A stretch of 64,000 bases of DNA, from assembly GCA_003427395.1 (NCBI GenBank), contig BFEA01000543.1, positions 163,149 to 227,148 of the forward strand. Reading direction: 5' to 3'. Shown in pieces: positions 56,450-64,000 of the stretch. How positions within the stretch are numbered: position 1 is the first letter of the stretch; the number at the start of each line of letters is the position of its first letter. Source of the stretch: Chara braunii. Taxonomy: Eukaryota; Streptophyta; Charophyceae; Charales; Characeae. A program made the position numbers and the translations under genes. The notes beneath the pieces were generated by a model. It saw only the letters and a program-made list of their open reading frames with translations, was not told the DNA's origin and searched no databases.

Positions 56450-59400
56450 CCCGCCTTGGTTTTTGCAAGCGACAAAAAATAAGTTTGATTTAAAGTTTGA
56501 GTATACCATGCGAGTCGCAACTATGTCTGTGGTTTACAATGATTGAATGGATGGCTAGAGTAGGGAGTGTGTAGGCGTGCGGACATGAGGCGCTCGTGAT
56601 TTTTTTAATTGATGATGATCGAAGAGCCAGCGTGACCGCCGACCCAATTTTTATCTCTGATTAAATTATGATTAAAAAGATTATGTCTCTGGATTGATGC
56701 ACTTGCTTGTGACTTGTGCGTACGTGCTGAGGACGGCATCGACAACAACGTGATTTTGAACCGTTTCGGCATATCTGCGTGTCATGCAGTGCCCGACTTA
56801 TATAGATGTCCGCTAATGCTAGGTTCAGCCTTGGGCCTAGTTCTATTAGCTACAGCGTCGGACTTTCATCAAAGAGATTCAGGGATCGAGATCGAGCGGA
56901 GACGACGCAAGGGATATTAGAGTAGCGCGAGGAGACCAAGGGATTGAGGGTCTGACGGACTATCATTCCCCTTGGTTTCGCCGTAGGGGCCGGCGACGGG
57001 TGCAACCGGTGGGGCGAGCAGGTGTTACTGTCCTCTTCCTCTTCCCCTTCCCCCATGTGATCCCGTAGCCATGACTTTTATTATTTTTGCCTAAGTTGTT
57101 AGTTGGAGCCTCGTTTAGGGAGCTGGAACCCCATTTAGGGAGCCATGTTGATACCACCGTTGTGGTTTTACCAGGCGCGTATGTAGATCTGGCCGAGGCG
57201 GAGGAGGAATCTGAGCGACGGGAGTCCTTTGCAGTTCACGGTCCGATAGGCGCGATCTGTCGTGGAAGGTTGAGCTTGAGCATGACCGTGAGGCCCAACA
57301 GGGGGAGCTAAGGTTGTTTAAGCAATGATTCATTCTTACTTCGACCTAAGTTATCTTTAAATATTTACTACTACTACCAAGATCCGCACCGGGGCCCGCC
57401 TCGCATGGCCCACGCATTCAGACTTCATAGTAAGTCCGAGCCCTCCAGCTCATTACGGCATCAGGGTCACCAAGGCAACTAAGTATAAGTTGTCGTGCGT
57501 CTCGACACCATTGGTTTTCCTGTTTTTTTTTTTTAAACAGAGTGATGCGGCAGGTGAGTCCCCTATGCGCTCCCCGTAGGTTTGGTGTCGAACGTTTGAG
57601 TTTAAGCGTACGACGACGGAGCGGAGCTCACGAAAGAGAAGCGGAAAACTGGAGACGCCAACAGTGTCGAACATATGACAAGTAAAGAGGAACGAACTTG
57701 GACGAGGGTGATGTCATGGTACATTCGGAGATAAGAATGGTGGAAAGAGAGCGTGGCAAAAAGGGAAGAAGTTGTAGTTCGTTTGTTTCCTATCATAGGT
57801 TCGCCCGTGCGCCACAGTCCGTCGTGGCCTACACGTCAACCCCGCATACTCGACACCAGCTCGTCGGATCGCCCAACTCTCACACTCGCTCACCTTCCAA
57901 CTTGCTTGTTAGTCGACCCTCACTGATCGCGCTAACCTCGAAATTCTTAGAGAGCAATCTAATCGCGCTTGCGAAATTTATAGCATGCATGCCTGCGCGA
58001 AAGGTATGGGATTAAGCCCAGATGGATAGGAAAAGAAGAGAGGAAGTGCCTACGTCTGCATGGCCAGGCCGCGGCGTGGAGGTTGTACCCATTCTCCACG
58101 CATCGATCTGGTCATGCAGGCACTTCGGCCAATTAGAACAGAGCATGCGAGTCGAGAAAGAAGAAGAAAGAAGGCGGACAACCTAGGAGAATCAAGAAAG
58201 GAGAAGGATTATAGTTGCAATCTCACCCGCCCAAAACGATAGTTACACAAGATTAAAGGCGCGATTCAGTCAGAACCCAGTTCCTCGTGCCACAAGATGC
58301 GCGCGAACGTTGCACGACAAAATTCAGAGCACCAAAATTCTTAGTCTAAGTTTTAATTGCAAAAGGAAATTCCGAGAAGAAAAACAATTTCGAGAGCCCG
58401 CGGGGGCTCGACGGTAAGAGAAAATGGTGGATTGAGGTTTTAAGAGCGGGCGAATCTAACGGAGACGGTGGATTAGAGACTTAGCGATTAATTTAGTGCA
58501 TTGAGGAGATGGGTGTGCGTGGAGTATGGTGAAAGTGGATCTAGTGGAAACGAATTTGTAGTTGGTTTGAATAGAGGATTAGTGGATTATGAGTTAGTAG
58601 AGAGAATTTGTCGTGTGGAGCTGTCAGGACATGTTAAAGAAGGTGAGACTAAAAATCGAGATATCGCCCGATTCTTTATGGGATCGAACGAACTAGTGTG
58701 TGTTTTATTTTTTTTTTAGTGGTGCGGATCGATTGACAGACTTAGATCCACAAACGGTGGAGTGATTTGACCGCTGCGACTTCTAGGAGCTGCACATCAT
58801 AAAGTAGACGAATTTGGCAATGCATCTCCCCACGTTTTGAAGGAAGAGTCATTTTTAGTTTGGTATATTTAGTGGTAAAAAACTACGTTCAAGGCCAAAT
58901 TGAAAAAGGAAGGCGTGCGGGTAAGAGAGACGGAGGGAGAAAGCGTCAGGGGATAGAGATAGAGAGATTGAGCTTACTTGACCAAAGAAGGCCGCACGTC
59001 ATGCTGAGCCGATTAGTGGAGATGATAGTGAAAAACGGGGGGGGGATAACACGTACCTGGTCGACAAGGAGGCATTGCGGGGTGAACTGAAAGCCGAGCC
59101 ACAGTGCCGAACTGCGCAGAGTGCAGGCAAAGGAAGACGGGAAGATCGGCATCTGACTGCATAGCCTAATTCCAATTTTGCGTGAGACCGGCCGTGGGGT
59201 TGGAACTTACCTGTTGGTCGGTTCAGAGCGGCTCATGAGCTAACCGCGAGGATTGAAGACTTACCCACTCTAGTCGATGCACCACACCGATCGCCTGCAC
59301 TAGGAGTGTGGAACAAGCTGCGGGGACTGAAATGCCTACTTGGTGACCGACGAACCACTCATGTCGATAGTCGAAGTAGTCGAGGAATGAGTGGTTTGAA

Positions 59401-60250
59401 GGTTGTCTGCTGGTCAGAATGCTCCCCATCCCGTTAGAGAGAGGGAGTGAGGAGCGAGTAGCAAGCAAGAGGGCTTACCTACGGATTCGGGTGCTGTCTG
59501 TTTTCCTTGGGCGAAGTGGAGCGAGGCAGACTGTCAAATCAGTTATGTGTCGCCGATTCAGCCAGTACTAGTAAAGTAAAGCCAGCCGCGGGGCAACAAA
59601 GCTAGCTGATGACCGAGGTACTACTTGTTCCACTGAGCAAACTAGTTGGAGGGTCATCAGGAAAGTCAACATATGGCGTTTCGACTCCGGTTGACCAAGC
59701 TGTTGCGCATTTGGTTCCCATTGTGGGGCCCTTAGACGAACGACGGTTTCAAGGCCCTCTCCTGGGAGTTGAGTTTGTCCCCCTCCTGTATCTCGATAGT
59801 CTGAAACCCCTCTTTCTGCCCTTCTTAAATCTAAGTCTAATCCTGTTTATAAAGGAAGGCGGCAGGCGAGATTGCAACCCGTCGGACCACAATAAGACTA
59901 TATGGGGAGTCAGCCCACCGATTGCAGGAGCTCTGTCGGAACTCAGGAGGAGTTCTGGAGGCAGGGAACTGAAAGGTAAGAGTTTCAATTTTCTTCTATA
60001 AACCCAGTTATAACCCGTATCTGTATCTTTTGTTATGTTTTGACTAAGTATATGATGTGCACCTCTACTTTGACTTTTAGTTTGACTTTCAAGACATGAT
60101 TCATACTCAAGTAAAGGAATACATGTGTAATGTCAGTTTCAGTTTTATTGTCCGACTGAAAGCAGATTACGAGATTGCATTTGCGAGAACAATGGGAGGA
60201 AGGCAATATTGCTTGTGTTTGACTGGGTCGATCAAAGGCTGGGCAAATCT
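56450..60250. other. No recognised gene
   Basis: Moderately GC-rich in the middle. Frames of 70-130 codons exist (for example plus 59609-60001) but none shows a recognisable domain. They could be fragments of an unidentified mobile element. Confidence 0.35.
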
Positions 60251-60252
60251 CC

Positions 60253-60960
60253 ATAAGTTTGAGGAGACCCTATGCTATGTTTATTTTTGAGATGCCTGGA
60301 GAACCAGAGATGTTTTATAAGTTTGGGTGTTCTTGTTGCTCTGACTTGCAAGGACGATCTGTGGTTGACTTTTGGGGGAAACAAGCATTGTCTTATAAGT
60401 TTGGATGGCTTGGTTGCCTTGTTTATTTTCGGTTTTCTTAGTTTCTTTTGGTTTTGAACGAGGGGGTCTGAGCATGTTTCATAAGTGTGGGTGGCTTAAC
60501 CTCTTCCTGCTTTACTATTAAGAAATAAATCAGGCAGAAGACCAGACATTTTTCATACGTTTGGGTGGTCTTGGTTCAATGTCTTGTACACGCTGTAACC
60601 AAAATGTTATAACTTGGCTATATCTTACTACTATTTTACCTACGAACATGGTAGTCAGACAATATACCATAAGTTTGGGTGGTCTGACTATAGCTTATCA
60701 CAAACTTAAGAGAGTATCAACTAAGAGTAAAATTTGTGGTAAGAAGGGGCAGGTCGAACCTCGAGCTTAGATGATCTGTTCAGTCATATGCTACCTTAAA
60801 AGACTAAGTGAAGACAATTATATGTAATTGGTTTACTTAAACAGTTTAGGGCGACTAGGATGGACAACCTAGTCATATGTCCAAGGAAGAAAAAATTTGT
60901 AGTGTATACTCAATGATTGAGTTAGATATTGTTCCATAAGTTTTGGTGGTCTAACTTTAT
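60253..60960. repeat. Diverged tandem repeat with ATAAGTTTGGGTGGTCT motif
   Basis: Seven occurrences, at 60253, 60317, 60394, 60481, 60555, 60669 and 60936. The first five are 64-87 bp apart, indicating a decayed repeat unit of about 76 bp. Confidence 0.7.
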
Positions 60961-61209
60961 GCCTTATGTTTGACAAGAGTAACTTTAGACTTGTGAGAGT
61001 ACTTACCTTTGTGGTTTTACCTTGCCTGTGACTGAGAAAGATTACTATTTAGTTTGAGTTTCAATTTGGTAGGTGGTTGTTTTAGAAGCTCGCTACGTGC
61101 TAGAGCCATATGAATTAGTTTCAATTCCTCCATTTTTTTAGTTAAGTTTATTTTACTTAAGTTAATTTTGCATTTTCTCGGATCATTTCTTATGCTTGGC
61201 TTTTTATAA

Positions 61210-61803
61210 ATCTTGGTAAGGTACTTTCTCTACGGGAAGCGCTGCAAAAGTTTCTACAAAATAAGTCGTATTTTGATTTTTTAAAGTTTAACTTGATTAA
61301 ATTTTATGTATGACTTAGTAAAAATTTAACTTGATTAAATTTTATATATGACTTAGTAAAAATCTGGAGTGCTGCCCAAATTTTTGCTAAATCAGAAAGT
61401 TAGACATAAAGAAACTTTGGGAAGTCAAAGTTATTTCCAGACTTAAACTTAGCTTTGTATAAATTTTGAAAAGTTACTTTTGGTACTGGAAGCGCTGTTG
61501 AAATTTCTACAAAACTACGGAGTTAGTTAAAATTTTGTCTTGGCTAAACCCAAACTTTACTTTAAGTTCTTATCCGACTCATTATAAATCCGGGAAGTCT
61601 ACTTTTCTATAGGAGATGCTGCCCAAATTTTTACTAGTTCAGGGAGTTAGAAAAAACGTGAATTTTTAGAGTTATATATTGTATAAGTTTTCATATTTAA
61701 GCTAATATAATTAATGAAAGGACATTTTTCCTACGGGAAGCGCTGCCGAAATTTTCTTAATTTAAACGAGTTAGGTTATATTTTGACTGGTGGCGATTCT
61801 GAC
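61210..61803 (+). repeat. About 125-bp tandem repeat ending at a primer-site-like motif
   Basis: CTACGGGAAGCGCTGCC and variants, followed by AAATTTYTWC and GAGTTAG, recur at 61231, 61365, 61484, 61611 and 61733. The array ends in GGTGGCGATTCTGAC (61789-61803). From memory, this order (GGGAGGCGCTGCC repeats, then TGGCGACTCTG) resembles the end of a long terminal repeat plus primer-binding site in plant Ty3/gypsy elements. That assignment is tentative. Confidence 0.5.
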
Positions 61804-62454
61804 AATCCACCGTGTATAGGGAAGACTCTGCCAATGGTCTACCTTTTCTTTGGATACTGGCTTAGGGGTAGACTTAAACTTAGTTGACAGATAATTTTGA
61901 GTAAGAATGTGCTATGAAAATTTATTCCCCATACACTGATGATTTAGTTTGTGCATTGACTTGCCTTATGGTACATGTTCCCTTGATCATTCTGACTCAA
62001 GATTGGGCTAGATCCAGCTTGATCCCACGATGATCATTTTCTGTTATCACTAATAACAAGTCGGTTGCGGATTCGTCGGTTTACGATTCAACTCCAATCC
62101 ACTATTGTCACTCAACCTAAACTTTAGCTTTGTGGTTAAAAAATTTTCATTGTGTTTTTACCCAGACTTTATTAAATGACAATTTAACAAAGGTATTGAG
62201 TATTTCATTGTTGGAAGGGTGCGCGAAGGTTGAGGTTTGTATGGCTAAGGCGAAGGGTGTAAGTGGAGAAAATTATTGAAGTTGACCCCGTGTAGTGTTT
62301 GGACTTTTGGTTGACTCTTTGATGTGATTGCAACCATGTTCTGTGGTGAAGACTTTGACTTTGATTGCATGCGATCACATACATATATGTGGCTGAGAGG
62401 AGTCTCACTTTGATTGTGAGAAGTGATCGTCACATATTTATTCCCCACTATAAA

Positions 62455-62493
62455 TATATATATCTATATATCTATCTATCTATATATATATAT
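62455..62493. repeat. (TA)n / (TATC)n array
   Basis: The hammerhead-family element at 62494-62620 starts directly after it. Confidence 0.9.
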
Positions 62494-62620
62494 CGTCAAA
62501 TAGAACTGCCCGGTAAACCGTAGGCAGAGAGGGAGAAGAGGACAACAAACGAGGGGATGTGACAAACTATTTCGTCGGAGTTTCACCGACTCATCAGGAG
62601 GCTTAAACTACGTTTGAGTG
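62494..62620 (-). repeat. Hammerhead-family element, intact catalytic 3' half but no cleavage site
   Basis: Minus strand: CAAAC, then helix I 3' strand CCUC, CUGAUGA, GUCGG/CCGAC with loop UGAAACU, GAAA, GUUUG, then the CCCCTCGTTTG segment, the stem-loop (62506-62527) and the TGACGATATATA end. The GUC triplet and the 5' strand of helix I are missing or altered. CAAAC/GUUUG replaces CAGAC/GUCUG of the intact copy, a paired change that keeps helix III. Confidence 0.8.
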
Positions 62621-62756
62621 TTTGCATGACCTACAGAGCCACGCCTATGAGTGTTAACTGGGGTTGAAATTGAGAAAGGAAAGGAGACTCCCTTCCTTTG
62701 CTATTTTGCTTCTTATAAAGTTTATTGGTCGGACGTTGGTCCTGAGCCTGGATTCG

Positions 62757-63222
62757 CACAAGCGGTTAACGGGTAGCCGAAAATTCAAGAATGAAAATTA
62801 TGACGTGAGCATTTTTGGCAGTCTGAAAATCCCGAATGGTCCTGAAGTGGTGAAAGGTCCGAAGACCCTGAAAACCACATGTTTAGGCAAGTTGCATCCT
62901 GCAGTGGTGAAGTGAGAGTTTTGGGCAGTCTAAAAATCCTGAATGGTCCTGTAGTGATGAAAGGTCTTAAGACCATGAAAACCATATATTTAGGCAGGCT
63001 GCATCATGAAGTGGTGAAGGGTGTCCTGAAGTGGTGAAAGGTCCGAAGACCCTGAAAACCATCTGTTTAGGCAGGCTGCATCCTGAAGTGGGGAAGGGTG
63101 TCAAAAAGTGGTGAAAGGTCTAAAGGCTCTGAAAACCACATGTTTAGGCACGCTACATCCTGAAGTGGTGAAGGGTGTCTTGAAGTGGTGATGAAAAATA
63201 CGACTGTTGTTAACCTTCTCTC
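62757..63222 (-). mobile_element. Composite 470-bp element, copy B (inverted partner 9976-10446)
   Basis: Begins CACAAGCGGTTAACGGGTAG and ends CTGTTGTTAACCTTCTCTC, the reverse complement of copy A's ends. Internal modules (GGTCCTGAAGTGGTGAAAGG, ACCCTGAAAACCA, TTTAGGCAGGCTGCATCC) appear four times in tandem-like arrangement. Confidence 0.8.
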
Positions 63223-63380
63223 TGGATTCGAGGTCCTTGTCCAGGACATCCCAGGTTTTAGACCCAACGTGGAAAGGATCGCCCCCCGCGCAGAGCCTAT
63301 TTGCCCTGCCCACCAGGACACTCGGCCTAAGGACCAAAGATGCCGCGGGGGCCAAACAACTATTCCTTCAGCCGTGCAAT

Positions 63381-63406
63381 ATCGTGAAGGGTTCGACCCT
63401 CACGAT
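63381..63406. repeat. Hairpin with one bulge
   Basis: ATCGTGAAGGGT, TCG, ACCCTCACGAT. Adjacent CACGATAGTTCGAG repeats part of the stem. Confidence 0.85.
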
Positions 63407-64000
63407 AGTTCGAGATTGACACTTGAGTGTCATAAGCGGTACTCGGATCCACGAGGGACCGCTTGATTATGAACATTACATAGTACGTCATCATTACGAG
63501 TGCTTGCATATTCATGCATTGCTAGCCGATATGGGAAACCCTTGCGTCCGCGCAATTATATACTAAGTTTCGTGCGTGCCATCTACCAAATTTTCGCGTC
63601 GGAAGGTTATGGGATGGACACAAAAGGGAATAAGAGTGTTGTTGTGTTGTTTATTGTTGTGTCGTTTTGTGTGTGTGAGTAATGTGATGTACGTGTGCTG
63701 TGTGGGAGACGTCCTAGTCGACCGATGACGAATCGAGCTTGGGACTTCAGCCCCCCAGTACGTTGATTCACGTGCGGGTCCGATAGAGGTGTAAAACCAC
63801 GTGTACCCCCTATGCTACTGCGAATGCGAAACGCCCTCGGCTGGTCCACCTCTGCGATTGCAACTGATTAGGTTTCGTACTGTGGACTGATAGCTCGGCG
63901 GGGATATGCCCACCGAAGGGAGGTGACAACTCCCGTAAGGTGGAACTAAAGTTGTGTCTCTCGTAGACCTTATATGTCGTAGGCGATCGCGAGAGGTATG
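63407..64000. other. No gene seen
   Basis: Short TTGTTGTGTTG-type simple sequence at 63638-63675; otherwise nothing recognised. Confidence 0.4.

Overview
Organism. The window is nuclear DNA of a green-lineage eukaryote with a large, repeat-rich genome. Exons are short and GT-AG spliced, introns run to several kb, and long (CT)n, (CA)n, (TG)n and (TA)n arrays are common. There is a plant-type L1 LINE, and one gene belongs to the plant-specific Alfin-like family. The combination fits a streptophyte alga of the Chara type better than a flowering plant. The species is an inference from family knowledge and was not checked against any database.

Genes. Two genes are recognised, both on the minus strand. 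An intronless MPDU1-like PQ-loop protein (234 aa) lies at 917-1621. A complete five-exon Alfin-like PHD-finger gene (241 aa) runs from 50229 down to 26264. Its coding sequence is only 726 bp, so about 23 kb of the gene is intron, and exon 2 is a 33-bp microexon. A third, unidentified open frame of 103 codons runs off the left edge (309 to 1, minus). They show no operon-like or obvious functional relationship to one another.

Repeats. A 5'-truncated, dead L1-type LINE (about 8085 to 3427, minus) carries a clean 365-bp foldback insertion with a 4-bp target duplication. A 470-bp composite element occurs twice in opposite orientation, near 10.2 kb and 63.0 kb. Several modular repeat families are scattered from 12 to 39 kb and from 52 to 57 kb. 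Diverged tandem arrays with units of about 81, 76 and 125 bp lie at 10.8-11.2, 60.25-60.7 and 61.2-61.8 kb. Regions 9-13.5 kb and 60-62.5 kb are AT-rich, while 19.7-21.6 kb and 51-52.1 kb are GC-rich. The latter lies upstream of the Alfin-like start.

Most interesting signal. One interspersed family is built around a type III hammerhead ribozyme followed by a CTGCC/GGCAG stem-loop, with one end fixed next to (TA)n microsatellites. One member, at 40348-40405 on the minus strand, has every conserved hammerhead position. It lies in sense orientation inside intron 3 of the Alfin-like gene, so the pre-mRNA should contain a potentially self-cleaving RNA. Other copies are at 342-410, 17354-17475, 29352-29883 (split by a later insertion), 46266-46358 and 62494-62620. 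The fixed end and variable other end suggest copying by target-primed reverse transcription. That would make the family a hammerhead-bearing non-autonomous retroelement, either Penelope-related or retrozyme-like.
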